This document shows positions 12,826 to 22,800 of a stretch of DNA of 64,000 nt, piece after piece. The DNA is from Zygaena filipendulae (Eukaryota; Arthropoda; Insecta; Lepidoptera; Zygaenidae): assembly GCA_907165275.2 (NCBI GenBank), contig OU015650.1:3874001-3938000 (forward strand). Direction: 5' to 3'. The notes below the pieces were generated by a model. It had not been told where the DNA came from, did no database searches, and saw only the letters and a program-made list of their open reading frames with translations. Made by a program: the position numbers and the translations under genes. Numbering within the stretch: the stretch's first letter is position 1; each line of letters opens with the position of its first letter.

Positions 12826-13754
12826 ATTAAATAATAAAATTTTAAACGAGAACTGGTTTAGCTCGAACGTCCTTCATTAATTTTGGGTCGGTCGTTGAAT
12901 GGTATCAGTGTGACACGGTGATTAAAGTTTTATTAATTGGTCGGTCTCGATTGCTTTAATAAAATTTTATGCGTTTGCAACAGATGTTTAAGTATTGTTT
13001 GTTAACATGCATATTTGACACTCGTGGTTATGTGATCGAGTGGTATGGACTATGGGCAATTAGGTAGACCTCCCGCAAGGTGGACTGCCGATCTGGTGAT
13101 GATGGCTGGAACTATCTTCGTACAGCAGTGGACCTGTGTTGACTGACGATGAAGATATTTGCAGAAAATTTGCCAATTTATATTTGTCGCTTTGGAGACA
13201 AGAATATCTATCTATTCCGTTCGTAATGGATATTCGTATTCGTTCGTAATGGATATTATTAAACTTGAGTTCGTGTAAATTCTTTATACTCATCGTGACT
13301 TTAGCTTGTGAAACGTATGTAGCTATGTCTCTCGAGGTCTGATTAATTCTGTAAATATGTTACATAGAGTGAGTTTTAATTAACGTGCGTAATTGCATCA
13401 CGTTGTAATAATTAAATCTATTTGGCGAGGAAACGCGGGACAAATGGTACGTGTAACAGCGCGCCGGTGAAAGATGGTGCCGATTATTGCACGCATTATC
13501 CACCCCCGAGACGTTTCCTTCTTCCCCATCTCACCCTTCGTACTCACGGAAGTAAATATGAGATGCTCACGGTTAGTACCTTGATTTTTTTGTTTACCCA
13601 CGCATTTTGTTAGGCGTAAACATAATGATGTGAAACGAATGTTTTTACGTTGCCTACTGGGATAAATGCCTTGTTTTTTTTTTCTTTCAAAAACGTAGGC
13701 AACTAGATATTTACCGAAAGTTAGAAATCATCTAAGCAAGACATGTATAGATTA

Positions 13755-13939
13755 CTAGCTGTTCCCCGCGGTTTCACCCGCGGTAATTTCGGAGTTACGT
13801 GGGAATTCCGGGATAATAAGTACCCTATATCCTTCTCTGTATACCTGACAACGTGTATACCAAATTTCATGATGATCGGTTGAGCTGTTAAAGCGTGAAA
13901 GTATAACAAACAAACAAAAAACAAACTCGCAAAGGATAG
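13755..13939 (-). mobile_element. Helitron-like short element, subfamily A
   Basis: The hairpin end CTAGCTGTTCCCCGCGG and GTTTCACCCGCGG is perfect here. The other end decays into TTTTTGTTTGTTTG and lacks the TACTAATATTATAAAT start. Confidence 0.85.
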
Positions 13940-14044
13940 ACAAAAAAGGAATCACTAGCGGAAGCTGATGAGCTTGTAAGTTGTAACAATATTGTAACAT
14001 AAACTTATAGCTACGAGAGATCTGCATCCAAGGATTCTCAGTAA

Positions 14045-14106
14045 AACGTGCCATGAAACCTTAGAATGTAAGTATATACTGACATTCTAAGGTTTCATGG
14101 CACGTT
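14045..14106. repeat. Perfect 25-bp inverted repeat (hairpin)
   Basis: Arms 14045-14069 and 14082-14106 are exact complements around a 12-nt AT-rich loop. It begins AACGTGCCATGAAACCTTAG. The transcript would be a 62-nt stem-loop with no bulge. It sits about 105 bp beyond a Helitron-like repeat. It could be a recent palindromic rearrangement, a MITE relic or a small-RNA precursor; miRNA precursors usually have bulges. Confidence 0.9.
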
Positions 14107-14221
14107 ATAATAAATGAATATGTAATCAAAGTAGGTAGATAAACGTTCTGTTAACTCATTTAAGACTGCGCCAGTTGTACATATATTCAGCAGTTATAAC
14201 GAATCGTTTCCGAGCGATGGC

Positions 14222-14551
14222 AATAGGCTAGTTTCCTAAATTTTTTTTTTTTAGTCCGTTTTGTAGATTATTAAAAAATATTGGACACGTATTTTTTTTT
14301 TTATGTAACCAAAAAATAACGGAGATATATCAAGTCGAAATTTCACATGACGTCACGCCTCGCTACAGTTTGTTCGCACGTTATAGCGAGCTGTGAAGTC
14401 ACGAGTCCCCCACCCTAAACTTTAATGCGCTTTATCTATGCATATTTCCATTATTTTAAAAAAGCAAAAAATACGTGTCTTTTATTTTTTTATTATCTAA
14501 CTGACGGACTAAATAGAATTTTGATTTTTTTACCCAGGAAACTAGCCTATT
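14222..14551. mobile_element. CRE-bearing MITE, family 2, copy 1
   Basis: A perfect 16-bp terminal inverted repeat, AATAGGCTAGTTTCCT (14222-14237) and its complement (14536-14551), encloses 330 bp. The inner halves also pair imperfectly (TAGTCCGTTTTGTAGATTATT against the AATAAAAA...GACGGACTA end), so the element is a long foldback. The centre carries ATGACGTCAC. Related, diverged copies lie at 19337-19660 and 39084-39772. Confidence 0.85.
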
Positions 14552-17500
14552 TATTGTATTCCCTACACTGCAGCAATGGTCTGATAACTAATTGATTGCT
14601 GTTTCCACCAATACTACTGTTCCACTAGATTTATTGTATTATTCTATCGAGTAAAGTAGTGGTAGGTAATATAAAGTTGAAATAGAGCTTTTTGATGTTC
14701 GCGACTCAATCTTTTCGTTTCGTCCATAATCCATATTATGTAAAATAGTTCAGAAAAGACCTAGATGAAAAATCCTTGATGAATTCCCGAAATCCACGCG
14801 GGTGAAGGCGCTTTGAATAGCATGAACCATATGAACGACATTTTTCGGTGTGTCTTCACACCTCAGCTTACAGAGGCTTTAATTTCACGGTGCTCTCGTA
14901 CAAAAGGCTGGCGGTACACACGAGAAGCAAATCTTGTTACGGACAAAGCACTCTTTAGGGGCGGACAAACCGACAATAAAGGCTCGTGTTACTTGCATCA
15001 ATTCCGGAACGATAATTTTGTATATCTACCACGAAATTTAACACTTCACTACGTTTGTATTTGTCGGTCTATTTGGCGAAATTAAATGTTATTACGCAAT
15101 TTGTAATGGCTCGGTTGGCGCATTATGTGGCCGAAGTTTATTGAATTTCGTCAGTTATTTATCTGCCTACCGACTTGTGAGTGTGTATTATCGTCTATAT
15201 CACAATCAACATAAAACAAAGTCCTCCGCCACGACTGTCTGTCTATCAGTCTGTCTGTTCGCGATAAACTCAATAACTACTGAACGGATTTTCATGCGGT
15301 TTTCACTAATATATAGAATGATTCAAGAGGAAGGTTTATACGTATCGTTTATCGAAATTACCGCGGGTGAAACCGCGGTGGAGCGAGCTAGTACGAAAAA
15401 AAAAAAAAAGATTCAATCGTCAGACCTCGTGAGTCGTAAGACACACCATCCTGTTTAATTAATGTGCGTTTCAATTGAATCTACACATTCTGGACAGTGA
15501 CTGGCATCTCCATTGACAGCTTTGGATCTGTGTGGATCATGTTACGACGTTCTCTTCCGGCGTTCGAGCCTATAAAATTGTCTCCATTGCGACACCACTG
15601 TCCAAACAAGCTTTTTATGCATCCCCGATGATTTTTACGACTTATCCAATGCTATTCTTAACACATTCTATACTCATTTTATGATAACCATTATCACGCG
15701 CTTTTATGGGACGCGGTAAATGGTTGTAACATTTGTTTGGCAGGTTAAAGAGAGAATTTTCCCGGTTCACCGCGTGGATTCTGTTGGTTGTAGAGAAGTG
15801 TCGAGGGCGTTGAAGCGATCATTGTGCGTCAATTATTTTCATTCTCTTAATGATGCCGCAGCGGACTCGAGACGCCGAGTGCATAACTCCGCAGACCTTT
15901 ATTTTCACCGTCACCTCTGCACTTTTATATTATTTTCCTGCACGCCTCGTCCGCATCGCTTCACAATGGCGCTCTTGTGCCCTAAAATTCTTATATTCAC
16001 CGCGAAGGGGAACTTTCTATATGAAATATCAGCGTCTATTATGCGTTCTCTCTATTCTATTTCTTTAGTATAAATGGATTTTTTGTATGGCTGTAATGAA
16101 CGCTTTATGCGAGGTGCGAATGCAGTGTGGGTAGATTCTTCAATAGATCACTTAGATCCGATATACGAGTATTGCTTGTGATATTTTTTACTGAGTTATT
16201 TAAACGTTTTTATTGTTCATTTATATGGCTCCGAGCGGTGTTTTGAGAGCGCTTAAAAAAGAATCCGCGATAAGCAGAAAAGTGCTGGTTAGCTTTTTCT
16301 GGAATTAGTTAAGCCACAAAAAGAGGTACCGACGGTGGCGATAGAGGCGGGTACCGGTTATCTGTCGTTATTTGTAGTATCAAGTGCTTTATTTTTTCTA
16401 ACCGTAACATCAAAGACGCCGCCCCGCACACAGTAGCCTGGAGCTGCCTGCAACCACTTATTACATATGTGGGAGAGCGCTACTTTTGTAACTCATGTCA
16501 AGTCATGTCACATCTTTATAGTTGCATCAAAATTCGTGAGCGAACCTCCCATGCTCCCCTCATTACCGGTAGTTAAACTAACACGAAATCGATCGTTTCT
16601 CATTTCCCAGTAACAATTCATTAAAGAGCACGGCGTTTTAGTTTAACTTTATTATGTGATAAGATCGCTACTGGTCCATTTCGAGTTCGTTAATACACGT
16701 TAAATATGTTCATGCCCTGTTTTACTGTGATGTTGAGTCGTGATTAGATTCTTGGCTTTCTAATTTTCGGAGATGTTTCTGTACCATAATAATGTTGATG
16801 TTTTAAGAATGTATTATCTGTCTTTTAACTTTACCCTGTGGTTAGTGATCATTTAGTGATGGATGCACACGAAGTCTCGCAGCGGAGTGTTGCTATCTCA
16901 CCCTTTCCAAGACGGGACTCGTGAAGAGCGAAGAAGGAGCACCTTTTTTAGTTTTATTTAAAAGGGAATTTATTTCGTACTTACAATTAATACTTTAAGT
17001 AATTGTTATTATTTGTTATAACTGGATTTGTAGTTTGTACAATATGGTCTTTTTGTTGTACTCGTTTTAGTGGTGAAAATACTTACTCAAAGTCAAGACA
17101 TGAATATGTCTCTTTATTTAGTATAGATTATATATTAAATTACTATTAAAATAGTTTATATCCGTAAGTACATACAACATTACGTTTAAGTGAGATGTGG
17201 GGTTTCAGAAAACAACGACACTCGTCGTTTGTATGGGAAATTAGAAAGTATCGAACGCTCATAAGTGAGCATTAGTAGTGTTGTATTGTGCAAGTGATAA
17301 TCGATTTGTGGACGTGAACGTGACCCGCGTTAGGTGTGAAACCACTTGCCGTTACGAAGTGTACTTATCTGCATATTATGTAAATTACATCGTACCTCGT
17401 TACAGCTCTAATCGCTATCGAAGTCGCGCCGTTCAATAAACAAACACACTTTAACGATGTCAATGTTATTAATATCCACTTATGTACCTTTAGCACATTT

Positions 17501-18874
17501 ACATTATTATATCAACTTAACGCACCCAAACGAAAACTTTTAGGAGTTATAATCATATATAGGTACCTGCTATTCATAAGTAATAGTATAATTTTATCGT
17601 AAATTCCAATGTTTATAATTTTAAAGTGAAATAGAGCTGTTTAATTTATTTCTTCTAATAACTTGTGTAACCAAAATAAAAAAAAGATACATGAATAATT
17701 CATAGATGAATATGGAAAATATGAAATGTTTTCGACGGCGACGATGTTGCGTCGTAAAAACAATTTTATTCCTTACGGTAATATGACACCGATGCACGAT
17801 GTTTCAAAGCGTTTTTAGTTAAATTTCTGTTAAAAACTAAGCGTGTAACCAAAATCTACGAACTTATCGGTGAAAGATACTCGCGTAATATGATATTTTC
17901 TTCTTACTACCTACCTGTTAAATTTATTATGCCTCCTGATGGGAAAGATACCACTTTAAATGAAGGTTCTTTTTTAGGATAACGTCTTTACTCGCAGAGC
18001 TTAACGATCATAACGTTGACAGTGATATAAAACATAATCTCCAATGTTTATGTTTACTTAAGTGTAACGGGGTCGTCTCGAAATCTAAATTAGGTTGTGT
18101 AACCAGTTTTAGTCAAGAGTCAAGAGTCAAGCAAGACTATGAAGTGCTGACAATTTTCTTTTTCTTTATAAATCTCAACAACACATAAATAGCTTATATG
18201 AATTTCAATGAGGGGCAAAAATTTGTTTTTTCCAATTTGGTTCTCATGATTTGTGGACAGGTGGCGCGGGCGGCGTATTGCGGTGCCTTTGTAGTGCCGC
18301 ACTTTGATCGTGCCGCCACATTGTACGCGTGCTCGTACAGTTTTTTTGCCTCTTGTTCACTGATATTTTTACGTTTATAGATGTTTAGATTGATTTGTGA
18401 ATGCTTTATACCTATTCGTTCTTATAATATTTTATAGTTGTTGAAAAGATTTTGACGGCTTTTTTTTTGATATCGAAGCATATGCTGAAGCTTGGCATCT
18501 GATTACCATTCAAAGTATTCGAGGAAGAGCTTCTGTGTGCTTTTCCTGTTTTAAGTCTACCTATAGCGAGCACTTAATAAGTATTATTAAAATATTTTTA
18601 ATATTTTTTTATATTTACTTACCCATTTCCGAAGTTTTTACTGATTGTCAACCGAAAATTTTATTTCTCATCCACATATTTCTATTAATTATAAGTTGTT
18701 TATTAACACAGATATTTAAAATATTCAGATGCAATAAGAAACTTTCCCAAAAATATCAGTCACTTACCCACTCACCTTTTTTAACTACCACTATATTTAT
18801 TTTATTTAGATCTCTATTGAACAGAAACCGTAATGCGATAAGAATAAGTATTTTATGCTTATTGCTTACGGTTA
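14552..18874. other. No gene seen; probably part of the drl 5' intron
   Basis: Apart from a scrap of Helitron-like repeat at 14778-14808 and the copy at 15225, this is unique. A moderately GC-rich part (15720-16000) contains a 117-codon frame without recognisable similarity. I looked for an exon encoding the start of the WIF domain and found none. Confidence 0.5.
15225..15391 (+). mobile_element. Helitron-like short element, 5' part diverged
   Basis: It ends ACCGCGGGTGAAACCGCGG, then GAGCGAGCTAG and T. The upstream part contains CTGTCTGTTCGCGATAAACT and TACTGAACGGATTTTCATGC, sequence of the GACA-rich variant. The A13 run after it may be an insertion by-product. Confidence 0.8.
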
Positions 18875-19067
18875 TACTACCTGTTCCCCTCGGTTTCACG
18901 TGCGTAAACGGCGTTCCCGCAAAAATTTCGGGATAAAAAGTATCTTGAATATTCTTCTGCGTACCCCTGAGTCCTGACAGCGTTTACGCATCGGTTGAGT
19001 GGTAAAGGCAAAGCGTAGCAAATACCTAAACAAACAAATAAACCCACATTCGCATTTATACATATTA
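18875..19067 (-). mobile_element. Helitron-like short element, subfamily A, degraded
   Basis: The end CTACCTGTTCCCCTCGG and GTTTCACGTGCG is a mutated hairpin. The rest follows the family: CGGGATAAAAAGTATC, CGGTTGAG and ACCCACATTCGCATTTATA. It is the outermost member of the transposon nest upstream of the drl exon. Confidence 0.8.
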
Positions 19068-19076
19068 GGGCCTAGC

Positions 19077-19690
19077 CTAGCTGTGCCCCGCGGTTTCACC
19101 CGCGTGAAACGTTTCCTATATAACAACTTTTTCCCAACATCCGAATTAAATAAATCAAAGCTTAATGCTCCTACAAGCTAAGCTCAATCTAACTGTGAAA
19201 ACCGCATTCAGTAGACTGGGAGATTATCGTGAACAGACAGGCAGACAGAAAATAGTTTTAAAAACTATTTGTGGTTGGTTACTTTTCTTTTGTCGCCCCC
19301 TCTCAATTTTTGGTAAAAATATTCAATGTATAGAATAGGGATGTGGACTACTATTGAAAATCAAAATTCTAATTAGTCCGTCAGTTAGAAAATATAAAAA
19401 CAATAGACACGTATTTTTTGCTTTTTAAATAAATTAAAATATACAGAGATAAAGCGCATTAAAGTTTAGGATGAGGAGGTCGTGACGTCACTAACCGCAA
19501 AACCGCCATACAAACTGTCAGAATAGTGACGTCACGCGAAATTTCAACTCAATATATCGCCGTTATTTTTTGATTACGTAAAAAAAGGAAAAATATGTGT
19601 CCAATATTTTTTAATAATCTACAAGGCGGACTAAAAAATAAAAATTAGTCAACATGCCCATTGCAGATTCTACTCTTTTATTATAGTAGG
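19077..19690 (-). mobile_element. Helitron-like element, subfamily B, interrupted by a MITE
   Basis: CTAGCTGTGCCCCGCGG and GTTTCACCCGCGTGAAAC start the element. It continues with CAACATCCGA, AAGCTAAGCTCAATC, AACCGCATTCAGTAG and a GACAGGCAGACAGAAAA run, to about 19336. It resumes at 19661-19690 with GATTCTACTCTTTTATTATA. The gap is the 324-bp MITE. Intact relatives are at 51953-52270 and 57880-58145. Confidence 0.88.
19337..19660. mobile_element. CRE-bearing MITE, family 2, copy 2, nested in a Helitron-like element
   Basis: The ends GGGATGTGGACTA and TAGTCAACATGCCC form an imperfect inverted repeat. The body matches the 14222-14551 copy in reverse (TAGTCCG, GACACGTATTTTT, GATTACGTAAAAAA and ATATATCGCCGTTATTTTTTG). 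It carries two GTGACGTCAC palindromes about 47 bp apart. It interrupts a subfamily-B Helitron-like repeat whose remaining end (TTCTACTCTTTTATTATAG) resumes at 19668, only about 45 bp before the first visible drl exon. Confidence 0.85.
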
Positions 19691-19732
19691 AACATGTATC
19701 ATTAGTAAAGGTTCGTCTGTGTTTGCCTGCAG

Positions 19733-19860
19733 GTCTGACCGCTGAACTGTACTACGTGCGCGATGGCCAGATTAATTTCTACGCTCTCAACTTCGTAGTT
19801 CCGGTGCCGGCCAATATAGGCGAGCTGCACTTCACGTGGCAAAGTCTCACCAGGCGACCG
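19733..19860 (+). CDS. drl: drl exon: central WIF domain segment
   Basis: The acceptor is a pyrimidine-rich tract ending in CAG at 19730-19732, and the donor GTGAGT starts at 19861. The exon opens with two bases that complete a codon begun in an unseen upstream exon, then encodes residues 1-42. These include AELYYVRDGQINFYAL and LHFTWQSL, the signature of RYK-type WIF domains. It ends in phase 0. Because the WIF domain normally starts some 20-30 residues earlier, at least one more coding exon must lie upstream. Confidence 0.95.
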
Positions 19861-22800
19861 GTGAGTTTATTGCACACTTCACTATTCACTTTTGAATTTC
19901 CATGCCCATTCTTACGAGCTTTTATTAAACTTGCGATTTTGCACAATGCAAGCAATTCCCAGTTATGCAATGACAATAAAAATATGTAGGTACTTAGCGA
20001 ATAAAATATGTGTGCTGTTTGCCCAAAAAATTAATAATCGGGATTATAACAACTTATCATCCCATGGAGTTTTTTTTTACACTTTGGTTCAATTCCGATG
20101 ACAGTGCATTTCAAGATTAGCTTCAGTTAAGGAATTCTTCAACGGTCATCAGCACAGACACGAAATATTGTGGACGTATTTTATTATGATAGTCAGTTTT
20201 AAGTTATACCATGACATGGTTGCTGAACTCAGGGTTGGTTGCTGACAAAGGAACTCCTATAGATGTCCTCCTGGTTAGCAAAATGGACACGAAATGTTGG
20301 ATACGGTCTAGAAGCCTTGTTTTTAAAAGGTTTTTGTTCTTAAATAATCTATTTTTCGATTAAAAACAATGACTGATCATAATTCTGGAAATATGTTTGT
20401 TTTCTGACATCATTAATAGATAAGTTCTTGCGTATACCATTAATAACAGCATACCCATAATTTACTAATTATTTCAATGTTGTTTTTTATCATCCCATTT
20501 TTATATTAGGTTTGCATTTTATTTAACATTTACAATTGTTATCTTATTAAACTTTAAAATATCGACTGACTTAATAAGAATTTTGAATAACGAATTTCAG
20601 TTATGTGTAGAGTTAACAGTTCATTGCGGCTTCACCCGCGTTATACATACGACATACATGTTTCTTTATTTGTAAAGAAAAGTCCAAATGTTGATTTCCG
20701 TGACACTAAAATCAAATCAACTGTAGTTACTGCCACGCAAACTTTCACCCTATTCTTCACCCTCTTAGGAGTTGATTTTCAAAAAATATATATCTGTAAA
20801 AGTTTATTTTCAATATAAATACAAGACTTATGCAAAATTGCTGGTTCCTTGACCCGTTTTGTCACAGTTGCTGAATCAGTCAGTCAGTCAATCATTTTGT
20901 ATACAATTATATAGAAAAAACAGATTTATAAAGGAATATGAAATAAGATGGTAAATATTTTAGAAAAATAGTTATAAATTACTTATTTAAACGAGAATAA
21001 AGTATAAATTGAACGAAGCCATATTGCTTTATTATGTTAATAAATGGGCTATCGGTACCTATGGAATTTAAGTATTTGTGCAAATATATTATTATACATA
21101 TTAATGCATAATAATAATAAATTATAGAATATTTATTTAAAAATTGCCGATAACGTTCTACACGCTAAGAATAATATTAAGTGGTATTATTATAACGTTT
21201 TAACAAAAAATACACAGACATTTTTAAACGTTGCCTCTGTATATTTTGTGAACAAAGTTTTTCTTGTCTTTTCTCCCTGCAGTGAAGATCTTTATAATAT
21301 GTATATCTTTATATAGTTAGATAGTTTGCAGAGTTCGCCCTTTTTATTAATGCCAATACGTAAACAAACCTTTTCAGGGAAATGACCGGTACCTAAGACC
21401 ACTATTAATGTTTTCATAAAATCCAAGTGTCTGTAATATGCAGATAACTGCCTCCTGTTGACCTAAAAAGACTATTTGCATGCTATTAAAAAACGAATAA
21501 CCATTTATAAAATTTTACCTGTTTGTCGTCCCGGCTACGGCTACGGCTGTGTGTCGTAACGCCTAAACGGATTTTCATGAAATTTTGTAATTTGTATATT
21601 TTCCTATAATTAATGTTTTAGGAATAAGAGATCTATAGGGTAAGTAGATAGGAGAAATGATAGGTACATGGAGAAATGGTAGAAGAAATCAGAGCTGTTT
21701 TATTTTATTAAAATTAAAAATCATTCATTGAAAGATTCGATTCCGTGTAAAAAAGAATAACCCAACACAGAAATATCACTATTAAAAAAAATCGTATAAA
21801 CTTTTTAATAAGTGGCAGTACAAGTCCGCTTCTCATGCAAATTAGTTTTTTAGAACGATGTTCTTTATCGCAAGGTACGGGTGGGAGTAAAAATTAATTT
21901 TTCGTCACGGCGGTGTCATACGGCTGCTTTACGGAAAAACAAAGGAACTGTAATTTTTTTTCGAAATGGTTTTTTTTCGAATTTTACCTCTCACGCATAA
22001 CGGATAACTGACTCAGTTTAATTTGGAAAAAACTTCGTTCTAAGTGTTCTACGAATCTCACGCATTTTTTTGTATCGTGCTTGCTTGTATATCAAGTACA
22101 TGTCAGAGCTGATTGATTTAACATACAACAGGCCTCGCCATCTAAAATGTGCATTTGTTTAGCTCTTAACAATCCGCATGTAACTATATGCACATACATA
22201 ACAAAGAAATCGGCTTTGTTTAGCATTGAAGTAACCTGTTTTACATATCAACTGGATCCAAACAACAGCTTATATATAAGTAGCTGAATTATCCCATAAA
22301 AAGTTTACCGAACTTGTCAGTAAAACGAATGTTGATTTAAACTCTTCATTTGCAAGTCGTATTTACAGAAAACTTTTTGTTACATGAATATATTTAAGAT
22401 CTTCAAAAGGAAAAGTTGTTTTTTTTTTCTTGTAGCCTTCGAAAATATTAAACCAAACAAAAACAACTCTCCTCAGGTGATGCTTCCTTTGAAATATGTT
22501 TTATAGACTTTCAACTATAATTATTAATTCTTTAAAAATAAAAGTGATGCATAACGAGTCAACTTGTATAAGTCAACAAATTGTATTTTATCCTAGTTGT
22601 ATTTTTTTGTAAATAGCATAATTAAATTTTACATGTTTGAAAAGTTGTCTTAGCAAGAATGGGGGCAAGTCTTTGAAAACCTTGCCATATTTAAAATCAA
22701 ATAGCATGGTGAATCGCTGGGTGCGCGATTAAGCTCTCTCTCGGTTGCTTATCAGCATCTCTAGTTCTGTGCCGACGAGCGCGGCGCGGCGCGGCGCTAT

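Noticed and set aside
13721..14054. Overlapping - strand frames near 13.7-14.05 kb
   Set aside because: They are read through a Helitron-like repeat; such frames recur at other copies of the repeat (43132-43480, 48806-49015).
15720..16073. Possible missing 5' exon of the receptor
   Set aside because: The 117-codon frame has neither a signal peptide nor WIF-like residues, and no donor in the phase required by the 19733 exon.
18535..18936. 133-codon hydrophobic frame
   Set aside because: Phe/Ile/Leu-rich translation of T-rich DNA, and its end runs into a Helitron-like repeat. Not a credible gene.
20870..20895. CAGT microsatellite as a regulatory repeat
   Set aside because: Only four imperfect units; within normal background for this DNA.
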